Source: a virus. From it: a stretch of 64,000 nucleotides of DNA. How positions within the stretch are numbered: position 1 is the stretch's first letter; each line of letters opens with the position of its first letter. The notes beneath the pieces are model-generated. The model did no database searches. It was not told the origin of the DNA and was given only the letters and a program-made list of their open reading frames with translations. This document shows, piece after piece, positions 32,338-40,151 of the stretch. The stretch spans positions 1 through 64,000 of the IMG/VR virus record IMGVR_UViG_3300044843_001040; one strand, given 5' to 3'. The translations under genes were made by a program, and so were the position numbers.

Positions 32338-33373
32338 TTACATTTCTTTTATTACTATCTCTTTTCAAAAAAGCCACATAACTCTCTTTAAGAGAGAATT
32401 TCTCCGCAATTTGCCGATGAGTTAAATGCTCAAACAAAGAGTCAATCTCTTGAATCAAGGATTCGCTAACCATTTTAGGCTTCCTAAACCCGTTAAAATT
32501 TTTAGCCCTCTCTACGGGATACAGGGTTTTTAATTGTTGATAATAACCAATTTTTCTTAATCTAGAAACTAATCCCCAAGCCGACACATTCAAATGCTGA
32601 GCCGTCAACTTAAACGATCCGTGATAAGAACAAACTAAATTAAATAATTCCTGATCACCTGGCCAATCTTTAATAGGCAACTTATTAAAACTTAATAACT
32701 TGTCTGGCGACCAACGAGACTCATAATGGTTAATAATTTCAAAAGCTTGAGCCTTCTTTCTATCTAAACTAAAACAATCTGGTTGATAATAAATATGTTT
32801 TAATAATTTATATGCATTCAAATTTACGATAGATAGCCTATACATTTGAGTAGTAGAACTAGCTGCTTGACCATTAATAGTGGTAGTAATCCAAGGCGTT
32901 TCCTTGAGAGAAAGAGTAAAACCTAAAGTTGAATTAAGATAATCTTTGACTCCATTAATTAAATGGAAGGATGCCGAGTCAAATCTAATCATCGGAGATT
33001 TGTAAAATCCAATGCTTCCATCTCCATCTAATAACCCTCGAATCAAATCTGGATAATATTTTTCTGGTATAGTTGGAAACTTGACTATTTTAGTTTTATT
33101 CGGGACGCAACCATAAGAGACTAACCACTCAGCAATCGCTTGGCAATTAAAACTTAATTTAAAACAATTAGAATTTTTAATTTTGACTAGCGATTTAGTA
33201 GGGCATACTAACTTAGCAATAGCGTGCAATAAGGACACATCAATTGATTTGATGGAAACCTCATATCCATGCTTCAGATATACATTACCATCCGTAATGT
33301 ACAATCCCAAAAAATAAAAGGATAAAGCTGTTTCATCGGTAAAAATATTAGGATAATAGGTATATCTCATCAT
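32321..33373 (-). CDS. LAGLIDADG homing endonuclease
   Basis: 350 residues with two LAGLIDADG helices, FLGLYITDGNVY near residues 22-33 and LIRGLLDGDGSIGF near 112-125, as expected of a single-chain enzyme. The C-terminal 120 residues add helix-turn-helix-like segments (QELFNLVCSYHGSFKLTAQHL; HRQIAEKFSLKESYV) that may bind DNA. It stands free between an HNH gene and a MORN array, with no sign of a surrounding intron. Confidence 0.88.
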   Translation of the reverse strand: MMRYTYYPNIFTDETALSFYFLGLYITDGNVYLKHGYEVSIKSIDVSLLHAIAKLVCPTKSLVKIKNSNCFKLSFNCQAIAEWLVSYGCVPNKTKIVKFPTIPEKYYPDLIRGLLDGDGSIGFYKSPMIRFDSASFHLINGVKDYLNSTLGFTLSLKETPWITTTINGQAASSTTQMYRLSIVNLNAYKLLKHIYYQPDCFSLDRKKAQAFEIINHYESRWSPDKLLSFNKLPIKDWPGDQELFNLVCSYHGSFKLTAQHLNVSAWGLVSRLRKIGYYQQLKTLYPVERAKNFNGFRKPKMVSESLIQEIDSLFEHLTHRQIAEKFSLKESYVAFLKRDSNKRNVIDHEQ

Positions 33374-33384
33374 GAGATGCTATA

Positions 33385-33909
33385 TCACTGATATTTTTTC
33401 TTATAATATTCAGATGAGAGGAAAGGTTGTTGGGGAAGTTTGCGGATGAGTCGGAGCTGGAGCTGTCTGCTATAACGCCCCGCACACAGCCTGCTACAAA
33501 ATGGCCCAGCTCGCTTCTTCTTCGCCTTATCCCTCAACAACCTGGGACTTCTCTCAAATTCCTTATCACACAAGGCGCACTTCAATTTAACCAATTTCAC
33601 CCGACGAGTATCATCTGCCGAATGCTGATCCCGAGGAACCAATCTTAAATTCGATAAATCATTATTTAAATAATTGGAATCCCAATGATCTACGGTTTCT
33701 AAATCGGGGTCTAAAGTTCGACCTAAATGTTCTTCCATTAAGAATTTAGGATAGCTAACAGTTCTCCGAGAACCGTCTTCTTCTACGACAATGACAATTT
33801 GTCGACCATCTAAACGATGGTACGGGCCATACACTTTACTAGCTTGGGCTAATAAATAATAGCTATCAATCTCTTCTAGCAGGGCTCCATATTTAGATAA
33901 ATTGCTCAT
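33385..33909 (-). CDS. HNH homing endonuclease with zinc ribbon
   Basis: About 174 residues from MSNLSKYG. HNH core: ETVDHWDSNYLNNDLSNLRL then PRDQHSADD. A C-terminal zinc ribbon (CALCDKEF ... FCSRLCAGRYS) resembles those of T4-like HNH enzymes. Longer starts would translate leader element A, so the internal ATG is chosen. Its promoter and leader are a decayed copy of the tRNA-Tyr region. Confidence 0.82.
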   Translation of the reverse strand: MSNLSKYGALLEEIDSYYLLAQASKVYGPYHRLDGRQIVIVVEEDGSRRTVSYPKFLMEEHLGRTLDPDLETVDHWDSNYLNNDLSNLRLVPRDQHSADDTRRVKLVKLKCALCDKEFERSPRLLRDKAKKKRAGPFCSRLCAGRYSRQLQLRLIRKLPQQPFLSSEYYKKKYQ

Positions 33910-33945
33910 GCCTATATATGGCAAACTATTAGTTAGTCGGCGCCC

Positions 33946-33976
33946 GTCTCCACGTATGGAGCAATTAGAACTTATG
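33946..33976 (-). promoter_or_regulatory. Element A, copy 3 (leader hairpin)
   Basis: ATAAGTTCTAATTGCTC then CTCCA-TACG-TGGAG-AC: a perfect five-pair stem with a UACG (UNCG-type) loop. It follows directly on the tRNA-Tyr remnant in the leader of the HNH gene. Confidence 0.65.
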
Positions 33977-33978
33977 TC

Positions 33979-34014
33979 AGACAACGGGTCCTCTCAGAGA
34001 TCTAGTCAGACAGG
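33979..34014 (-). pseudogene. 5' half of a tRNA-Tyr gene
   Basis: The bases match the first 36 positions of the intact tRNA-Tyr (44276-44311), with five differences, and stop within the anticodon arm where element A begins. The similarity goes on upstream through AATTTCCCAGAGTGG and the promoter. It cannot make a tRNA but may fold as a leader. Confidence 0.8.
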
Positions 34015-34034
34015 ATAATTTCCCAGAGTGGTAT

Positions 34035-34062
34035 AATATAACCTCAAAGTAAAGATTGTCAA
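34035..34062 (-). promoter_or_regulatory. Promoter of the HNH gene, duplicate of the tRNA-cluster promoter
   Basis: TTGACA, 16-base spacer, TATATT; the 16-base spacer differs by one base from that at 44373-44388. Confidence 0.75.
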
Positions 34063-34081
34063 GGGCTAAACTAATCCCCAA

Positions 34082-34783
34082 TTATTTAGATTTTTTATCT
34101 GCTGCATCCATTTGCTTGCAAATTTTGTTGGCCCAAGATCTCCCCGGATCACCTCCCCAGATCAGCCAAGCAATATAACCTTTATCTTGAGTTAAAGGTT
34201 TTCCATCGCTGGCGCCTTTATTCTTTTCGTGTCGATCAAAAAAAGATTTCATTCGACGAACGGTGGAAGGACTTAAAGTTTGTCTATTTTTCAGCGACAC
34301 TGCTCTAGCTACACCAGAACCAATTCCTTGGGCTCCAGCTTGCTGGGTACTTAAACCGCCTTTTCCTTTATTTTTCTTACGTAATTCTAAACCACGAGCA
34401 GCGGCATTAGCCACGGCTTCAGAGGGTTTGAAATCAATATGGTCATATTTCCCGGCGGCATATTTAACTAAATCATGCAATTGATAAGCATTCTTTTCTG
34501 TTTCTCCATGGGAGGACTTTTCTGCTCTGACATAATTTAGAATTTTAGTCACATTAAATTTAGCTAATGCAATAAATTCATCGGCCCATTGAGGTAAATC
34601 ATCTTGATCATTTAATAATTCTAATAATTCATTTGCGTCTTTAACGATATTTTTTAAATTATTAAAAGCCATATAAGAGACCGGAGAAACTCCTTCATGC
34701 TCTTCTAAGACGGTATCTGGATTAATTTTGGCTAATTTATCTTCAATGTGTTGGGCTAACTTAAATAATTTACTGGTACTCAT
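34082..34783 (-). CDS. Conserved phage-type protein of unknown function, 233 residues
   Basis: Starts STSKLFKLAQHIEDKLAK, a helical start also seen in other proteins here. The middle DLPQWADEFIALAKFNVTKI is like stretches I associate with phage structural proteins. The C-terminal part (LSPSTVRRMKSFFDRHEKNK, then IAWLIWGGDPGRSWANKI) is a conserved unit found in phage proteins whose job I cannot name. It starts 29 bases after tRNA-Gln, so both may share a transcript. Confidence 0.65.
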   Translation of the reverse strand: MSTSKLFKLAQHIEDKLAKINPDTVLEEHEGVSPVSYMAFNNLKNIVKDANELLELLNDQDDLPQWADEFIALAKFNVTKILNYVRAEKSSHGETEKNAYQLHDLVKYAAGKYDHIDFKPSEAVANAAARGLELRKKNKGKGGLSTQQAGAQGIGSGVARAVSLKNRQTLSPSTVRRMKSFFDRHEKNKGASDGKPLTQDKGYIAWLIWGGDPGRSWANKICKQMDAADKKSK

Positions 34784-34812
34784 GTAAAATATGAGTAACT
34801 ATTAATAGATAG

Positions 34813-34886
34813 TGGTTCGGGTTTAGAGAATCGAACTCCAATTCGAGGATTCAAAGTCCTCTGTCCTACCGTTGAACGAAACCCGA
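34813..34886 (-). tRNA. tRNA-Gln (anticodon TTG)
   Basis: 74 bases with encoded CCA. Acceptor TCGGGTT/AACCCGA is perfect; anticodon arm GAGGA-CTTTGAA-TCCTC; T loop TTCGATT. It stands alone, away from the main cluster, between a MORN array and the 233-residue gene. The rest of 34887-34938 holds an AT-rich spacer with a TATATT box but no clear -35. Confidence 0.93.
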
Positions 34887-34938
34887 ATAAAGTAACAATC
34901 TTAATATAACACGCGACTAATGTTAATATTTCAAAAAA

Positions 34939-35394
34939 TTACCATAAAGCTTTAAGTTTAATCATTTGCCAATATTCTTGTTCTGAATATCTTTTATCTT
35001 GAAGAAACCAATACTTATTTCCATTAGTGCCTTCTACTGCTGGTCCATCTTCTCGATGGAATTTACCATGACGGTACCACTCTTTATGGCCATTAGCATT
35101 TTCTAATGCTGGACCATCAACTCGATGTAGTTTGTCATGAAGATACCAATGTTTAGATCCATGAGCATATTCTACTGCCGGACCATCTTCTCGATGACGT
35201 TGACCATGAAGATACCATTCTTTACTTCCATCAGAATATTCTACCGCTGGACCGTCTTCTCGATGTTGTTGGTCATTAATAAACCAATATTTTTCCCCAT
35301 TAATAGACTCTATTGCCGGACCGTCTTCTCGATGCAATTTACCATTGCAATAATATCTTTTAGTTCCGTCTTTATCAACCTTAATTTCTTGCAT
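34939..35394 (-). CDS. MORN-like repeat protein, five repeats
   Basis: 151 residues. Cores LHREDGPA, QHREDGPA, RHREDGPA, LHRVDGPA, FHREDGPA; tail YSEQEYWQMIKLKALW. Confidence 0.88.
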   Translation of the reverse strand: MQEIKVDKDGTKRYYCNGKLHREDGPAIESINGEKYWFINDQQHREDGPAVEYSDGSKEWYLHGQRHREDGPAVEYAHGSKHWYLHDKLHRVDGPALENANGHKEWYRHGKFHREDGPAVEGTNGNKYWFLQDKRYSEQEYWQMIKLKALW

Positions 35395-35397
35395 ACT

Positions 35398-35712
35398 TTA
35401 CCACAAAGCTTTCAACTTAACTAATCGCCAATAAGATTCTTCTAAGTAGAATTTCCCATGCAGATAAAATGCTTTGGCGCCATTTTGTTGTTCAATCGCT
35501 GGCCCATCTTCTCGATGGAGCTGCCCCTGATAATACCATAATTTATGTGTTTTTTTAACAATTGCCGGCCCGTCCTCTCTATGAGGTAGACCATACATCC
35601 AATATTCTTGTTCTCCATTGTAATATTCTACCGCTGGACCATCTTCTCGGTGTGGCTGATTATTCCAATAATAATATTGGGATCCATTTTTCTCTGTTAT
35701 AATTTTTTGCAT
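35398..35712 (-). CDS. MORN-like repeat protein, three repeats
   Basis: 104 residues. Cores PHREDGPA (twice) and LHREDGPA. The second spacer is short (IVKKTHKLWYYQGQ). Tail YLEESYWRLVKLKALW. Confidence 0.86.
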   Translation of the reverse strand: MQKIITEKNGSQYYYWNNQPHREDGPAVEYYNGEQEYWMYGLPHREDGPAIVKKTHKLWYYQGQLHREDGPAIEQQNGAKAFYLHGKFYLEESYWRLVKLKALW

Positions 35713-35716
35713 TATG

Positions 35717-35879
35717 TTACCAGAAAGCTTTTAATTTAACTAAACGCCAATATATTTTTTCAGAATAATTTTTACCTTGAAGGTACCAATATTTACGATC
35801 TTTATAGCAGAAAGCCAACCACTTTAGTGGTTGGACCATTAGCAAATTCTATGGCAGATCCATTCTCTCGATGGAGTTA
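35717..35879 (-). pseudogene. Broken MORN-like gene with an inserted palindrome
   Basis: Only one repeat core (LHRENGSAIEFANG) and the tail (YSEKIYWRLVKLKAFW) remain. Between ANG and DRKYWYLQG about 34 bases have been inserted, which shift the frame, and the 5' part is missing. The insert is a palindrome like a transposon end. Confidence 0.8.
35815..35834. repeat. Inserted palindrome, transposon-end-like
   Basis: CCAACCACT-TT-AGTGGTTGG, preceded on the plus strand by GAAAG. It resembles the right end of the TnpB element at 10.06 kb (GAAG, then CCACTACC stem, CTTTA loop). It may be a solo end left by excision or a tiny non-autonomous copy. Confidence 0.5.
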
Positions 35880-35880
35880 T

Positions 35881-36294
35881 TCAATTGACAGTAGCAAAAG
35901 CATATTTTATTTTGCCAGTAAAGGTAACATATACGCATCCTTTTAAGGATGCTCCGTCATCTACCGCAGTATTCATAAAAGTAAAGACCAATAAATTATC
36001 TATTTTATCACTGGCTTTTATTTCTCGAAGATCCCAATACTCTGACTTATGAGCTTCCGTTTGTAAGAAATTAGCTTTATCAACATCTGTTTCTAACAAT
36101 TTAGCATAATTGTTATGTGGAGCAATATTAATAATTTGCTCGGCTAATTTAGCCGCATTAGCTGCTACATTGGCAGATAATTTATTAGTTAAATCCTCAA
36201 TGGTAATTCCTAATACTTCTTGTATAATAGAAGAGATATCTTCCTTTTTTGTTTCCGCCCCTAATCCTAAATCTGAAAAATTTTCAATAGCCAT
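35881..36294 (-). CDS. Hypothetical protein, 137 residues
   Basis: Not recognised. Helical first half rich in Ala and Asn (NKLSANVAANAAKLAEQI), strand-rich second half. It lies 23 bases after the PD-(D/E)XK-like gene. Confidence 0.6.
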   Translation of the reverse strand: MAIENFSDLGLGAETKKEDISSIIQEVLGITIEDLTNKLSANVAANAAKLAEQIINIAPHNNYAKLLETDVDKANFLQTEAHKSEYWDLREIKASDKIDNLLVFTFMNTAVDDGASLKGCVYVTFTGKIKYAFATVN

Positions 36295-36317
36295 ACTTAC
36301 CTGTTAATTATCCTTAA

Positions 36318-36908
36318 TTATTTAACTAAATCTTTATTGAGAGACCACATCGGGAATAACCATTGCTTGCTAAATGTGCATGCCTCGTGCGGCTGCATAT
36401 TATGCAAAAAACCATCTCCTAATTTTTCTCGACCCAAATTAATTCGATAAATATATTGCTTCGCATAAGCCGGAATAGTCCAGCCCATAAGAAAATATTC
36501 TGGCATTTTACCAGTCACTAATACTAATGGAACTTTATTTTGGTCCTTTTTCATAATCATTAATCCATCTTCTGGATCATTGATATGACGAACATTGACT
36601 TGACCTACATCGGGATAAGAATGAAATTCATTAGGTTGAGTTACCCGAGCAGTACCACCGCCCCATTCTTGAACGGCAAATTCTGCGCCTTTGGATTCCG
36701 TCGTACAGAACAAACTTTGTTCTCTAGAATTTTGAAAAGCATGATCATATAATTCATTATCTCGAGAGTCATCTTCTTGAATTTTAGCTAAACGGAAAGA
36801 TTCTTGTTGCTTCTTGTCTGGAATAATAACTTTAATCCAATCACTTTCTTGGGTGAGAATTAATTCTTTGATTCCTAAACGAGAAAATAATTCTTTATTT
36901 ATATTCAT
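36318..36908 (-). CDS. PD-(D/E)XK nuclease-like protein
   Basis: 196 residues. The core has GAEFAVQEW, then YPDVGQVNVRHIND (Asp and the E/Q-x-R strand), then LMIMKKDQNKVPLVLVTG, PEYFLMGW and YRINL. This order matches a phage family I know as restriction-endonuclease-like, with GE.AVA, PDVG..EVR and VLV.G..P.F...GW. Expected to be a DNA-binding or -cutting enzyme. The target is unknown. Confidence 0.6.
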   Translation of the reverse strand: MNINKELFSRLGIKELILTQESDWIKVIIPDKKQQESFRLAKIQEDDSRDNELYDHAFQNSREQSLFCTTESKGAEFAVQEWGGGTARVTQPNEFHSYPDVGQVNVRHINDPEDGLMIMKKDQNKVPLVLVTGKMPEYFLMGWTIPAYAKQYIYRINLGREKLGDGFLHNMQPHEACTFSKQWLFPMWSLNKDLVK

Positions 36909-36909
36909 A

Positions 36910-37365
36910 TTAATACCACAAAGCTTTTAATTTAACTACTCGCCAATATTCTTTCTCTGAATATTTTTTACCTTGAAGGTACCACGCTTTATATCCATCA
37001 GTATGATCTGCTGCAGGTCCATCTTCTCGATGCCGTTTTCCCTGAAGCCACCAATCTTTACTTCCATCGGCATATTCTATAGCTGGTCCGTTTTCTCGAT
37101 GACATCGACCGTGGATCCACCACCCTTTATATCCATTAACCTTTTCTACTGCTGAACCATCTTCTCGATGAAGAAGGCTATGACGATACCAAAATTTACT
37201 TCCATTAGAAAATTCTACTGCTGGACCATCTTCTCGATGACGCTGACCATGAAGCCACCATTCTTTATCTCCCTCATAATCTTCTACTGCCGGACCATCT
37301 TCTCGGTGCAACTGATTATTCCAGTAATAATATATACCAAATTGATCTGTTTCTATTTCTTGCAT
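36910..37365 (-). CDS. MORN-like repeat protein, five repeats
   Basis: 151 residues. Cores LHREDGPA, RHREDGPA, LHREDGSA, CHRENGPA, RHREDGPA; tail YSEKEYWRVVKLKALWY. Last gene of the 39.2-36.9 kb array. Confidence 0.88.
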   Translation of the reverse strand: MQEIETDQFGIYYYWNNQLHREDGPAVEDYEGDKEWWLHGQRHREDGPAVEFSNGSKFWYRHSLLHREDGSAVEKVNGYKGWWIHGRCHRENGPAIEYADGSKDWWLQGKRHREDGPAADHTDGYKAWYLQGKKYSEKEYWRVVKLKALWY

Positions 37366-37368
37366 ACT

Positions 37369-37620
37369 TTACCACAAAGTTTTTAATTTAAGTACTCGAA
37401 AATATTCTTCTTCTGAATATTCTTCGCCTTGAAGATACCAGAATTTCCGCCCATCATTATATTCCTTGGCAGGACCATCTTCTCGATGTCTTTTGCCATG
37501 AATCCACCACTCTTTATCTCCATTAACATACTCTATGGCGGGACTATTTTCTCGATGGTATTTATGACCCAAATAATAATATGTAGCATGTTCAGTGATA
37601 ATTTTTAGATGTTTTACCAT
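37369..37620 (-). CDS. MORN-like repeat protein, two repeats, altered start
   Basis: 83 residues. The frame starts at ATGGTAAAACATC, overlapping the previous stop, and the usual MQEIK start is gone. Cores YHRENSPA and RHREDGPA; tail YSEEEYFRVLKLKTLW. Confidence 0.85.
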   Translation of the reverse strand: MVKHLKIITEHATYYYLGHKYHRENSPAIEYVNGDKEWWIHGKRHREDGPAKEYNDGRKFWYLQGEEYSEEEYFRVLKLKTLW

Positions 37621-37856
37621 AAAGATTTTAATTTAAGTGCTCTCCAATATTCTTCTTCGGAATATCGTTTGCCTTGAAGGTACCAATATTTAGTTCCATC
37701 ATTATTTTCTATGGCGGCACCATCTTCTCGATGTAACTGACCATGAAGATACCAATATTTATCTCCATTAGTATTTTCTAGGGCTGGTCCATCTTCTCGA
37801 TGAAGTTTGCCATTACAAAAATAATGTTTATTATTAAACATATCTGTATATATCAT
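37614..37856 (-). CDS. MORN-like repeat protein, two repeats
   Basis: 80 residues, the smallest intact member. Leader MIYTDMFNNKHYFCNG; cores LHREDGPA and LHREDGAA; tail YSEEEYWRALKLKSLW. Confidence 0.86.
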   Translation of the reverse strand: MIYTDMFNNKHYFCNGKLHREDGPALENTNGDKYWYLHGQLHREDGAAIENNDGTKYWYLQGKRYSEEEYWRALKLKSLW

Positions 37857-37857
37857 A

Positions 37858-38451
37858 TTACCATAAAGCTTGCAATTTAACTAATCGCCAATATTTTTCT
37901 GGCGAATATTTTTTACCTTCTAGGTAAAAAGTTTTACTTCCATTAGAATGTTCTATAGCCGGGCCATCTACTCGATGGCGCAAATCATAACGCCACCATT
38001 CTTTAGTTCCATTAGCATGGATAATGGCTGGTCCATCTTCTCGATGTCGTTGATCATAACGATACCAATATTTATCTCCATTAGCCAATTCTATGGCAGG
38101 ACCATTTTCTCGATGTAATTCATCATGATGATACCAGTGTTTATCTCCATTGGCCTTTTCTACTGCTGGACCATCTTCTCGATGGAGTTGATCATGAAGA
38201 TACCATTCTTTACTGCCATCAGACCATTCTATGGCTGGACCATCTTCTCGATGTCGTCGATCATTAACCCACCACTCTTTAGTTCCATCAGCCTCTTCTA
38301 CTGCAGGGCCATCTTCCCGATGGTATTTATCATAAACCCACCAAGATTTATCTCCATTAGGATATTCTACTGCTGGACCATCTTCTCGATGAAGCTGGTT
38401 ATTCCAGCGATATCTTTTAACGCCATGTTCATCTATCTCAATTTTTTGCAT
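37858..38451 (-). CDS. MORN-like repeat protein, seven repeats
   Basis: 197 residues (36 + 7 x 23), the largest uninterrupted member. Cores LHREDGPA, YHREDGPA, RHREDGPA, LHREDGPA, LHRENGPA, RHREDGPA, RHRVDGPA; tail YSPEKYWRLVKLQALW. Confidence 0.89.
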   Translation of the reverse strand: MQKIEIDEHGVKRYRWNNQLHREDGPAVEYPNGDKSWWVYDKYHREDGPAVEEADGTKEWWVNDRRHREDGPAIEWSDGSKEWYLHDQLHREDGPAVEKANGDKHWYHHDELHRENGPAIELANGDKYWYRYDQRHREDGPAIIHANGTKEWWRYDLRHRVDGPAIEHSNGSKTFYLEGKKYSPEKYWRLVKLQALW

Positions 38452-38455
38452 ATTG

Positions 38456-38842
38456 CTACCATAAAGCTTTTAGTTTAACTACTCGCCAATATTCTTCTTC
38501 TGAATAGCTTTTACCTTGAAGGTGCCAATATTTATGGCCATGAGTATTTTCTATAGCTGGGCCATCTTCTCGATGTAAATTTCCATAATAATACCACTGC
38601 TTAAATCCATTAGCATAATCTATGGCCGGACCACCTTCTCGATGAAGGTGATCATAAATAAACCATTCTTTGTCTCCATTAACCTTCTCTACAGCCGGAC
38701 CATTTTCCCGATGTCTTTGACCATTAAAAAACCAATGCTTATCTCCATCATACCATTCAATAGCTGGACCATCTTCTCGATGGAATTTGCCATTCCAATA
38801 GTATTTTTTAGTTCCACGTTCATCTATTATAATTTCTTGCAT
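38456..38842 (-). CDS. MORN-like repeat protein, four repeats
   Basis: 128 residues. Cores FHREDGPA, RHRENGPA, LHREGGPA, LHREDGPA; tail YSEEEYWRVVKLKALW. Confidence 0.88.
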   Translation of the reverse strand: MQEIIIDERGTKKYYWNGKFHREDGPAIEWYDGDKHWFFNGQRHRENGPAVEKVNGDKEWFIYDHLHREGGPAIDYANGFKQWYYYGNLHREDGPAIENTHGHKYWHLQGKSYSEEEYWRVVKLKALW

Positions 38843-38845
38843 ACT

Positions 38846-39229
38846 TTACCATAAAGTTTTTAACTTGACTACTCGCCAATATTCTTCTTCAGAGTATTCT
38901 TTATCTTGAAGAAACCATCGTTTCTCTCCATCAGCATATTCTACTGCTGGACCATCTTCTCGATGGAGTTGACCATAAATCCACCAAGATTTATCTCCAT
39001 TATAAACCTCTACGGCTGGCCCACCTTCTCGATGGTACTGGCCATAAAAATACCAACATTTATCTCCATTAACATATTCTACTGCGGGACCATCTTCTCG
39101 GTGGCGTTGACCGCGAATCCACCAAGCTTTATCGCCATTTATATATTCTATAGCCGGACCATCTTCCCGATGAAGATCTCCATTACAATAATAAAATTTA
39201 GTACCAATTATATCTATAATTTCTTGCAT
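38846..39229 (-). CDS. MORN-like repeat protein, four repeats
   Basis: 127 residues. Cores LHREDGPA, RHREDGPA, YHREGGPA, LHREDGPA; leader MQEIIDIIGTKFYYCNG; tail YSEEEYWRVVKLKTLW. Confidence 0.88.
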   Translation of the reverse strand: MQEIIDIIGTKFYYCNGDLHREDGPAIEYINGDKAWWIRGQRHREDGPAVEYVNGDKCWYFYGQYHREGGPAVEVYNGDKSWWIYGQLHREDGPAVEYADGEKRWFLQDKEYSEEEYWRVVKLKTLW

Positions 39230-39232
39230 ACT

Positions 39233-39460
39233 TTACCATAAAGCTTTTAGCTTAACTATTCGCCAATACTCTTCTTCAGAATAGTGATCGCCTGCTAGGT
39301 AAAAACTTTTTCTACCATCAGCATGTTCTATGGCCGGCCCATCTATTCGATGCCGTTGATCATTACGATACCAAGCCTTATATCCATTGGCTCCTTCTAA
39401 TGCTGGACCATCTTCTCGATGAAGAGCGCCATAAATATCTTATGTGCCATAATCTTGCTT
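39233..39460 (-). pseudogene. MORN-like gene broken beside the IS607 element
   Basis: Two repeats (LHREDGPA, RHRIDGPA) and the tail YSEEEYWRIVKLKALW are intact, but upstream the frame meets TAA at QDYGT-stop-DIYGALHRED and no start follows. The leader end meets the left flank of the IS607-type element, which probably cut the gene. Confidence 0.8.
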
Positions 39461-39569
39461 TCTGAAAAGTGTGGTCGGCCATGATGGTAACGCTCCATCG
39501 TCTATAGACATTTTATTTAAAATGTATAATTTTATGTAAATTTATACTAATATAATTTCATATAAATGA

Positions 39570-40151
39570 ATGAAACTATCTCAATGGGCAAAAAAGAATG
39601 GATTAACTTATCAGACAGCATTTAACCTTTTTAAAAAAGGTCAGTTGCCAGGAAAAGTTATCCAGCTGTCATCTGGAACTATTTTAGTAGAAGAAGATTC
39701 AGTAGTTAAAAATAATCAATCATTAAAAACCTATGTTTATTGCAGAGTATCTTCTTCCAATAAGAAAGATGATTTAAATAGACAAATAGAAAGATGTTTA
39801 CAATTTTGTACTGCCAACGGCTGGGAAGTAGAGAAAGTTTATAAAGAAATTGCTTCTGGAATGAATGATAATAGAAAGCAATTAAATCTTTTATTAAATT
39901 CCGAGCCTAAAAGAATTGTAGTAGAACATAAAGATAGATTAACAAGATTTGGATTTAATTACCTAGATAGACTGTTAAATATTCTGGGATATCATCTAGT
40001 TGTTATCAACAGAGATAAAGAAGATGAAAACGATCTAATTAAAGATTTAATTGCAATAATTACTTCCTTTTGTTGTCGACTATATGGATTACGAAGAGGC
40101 GCTAAAAAAGTAAAAGCAATTAAAAAAACATTAGAGGAATCTAGTGATTAG
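39570..40151 (+). CDS. tnpA: IS607-type serine recombinase
   Basis: 193 residues. The N-terminus is a MerR-like helix-turn-helix (LSQWAKKNGLTYQTAFNLFK), followed by the small resolvase domain: YVYCRVSSSNKKDDLNRQ with the active Ser near 61, then ASGMNDNRKQL and VEHKDRLTRFGF. This arrangement is typical of IS607 TnpA. Stop is TAG. Confidence 0.92.
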   Translation: MKLSQWAKKNGLTYQTAFNLFKKGQLPGKVIQLSSGTILVEEDSVVKNNQSLKTYVYCRVSSSNKKDDLNRQIERCLQFCTANGWEVEKVYKEIASGMNDNRKQLNLLLNSEPKRIVVEHKDRLTRFGFNYLDRLLNILGYHLVVINRDKEDENDLIKDLIAIITSFCCRLYGLRRGAKKVKAIKKTLEESSD

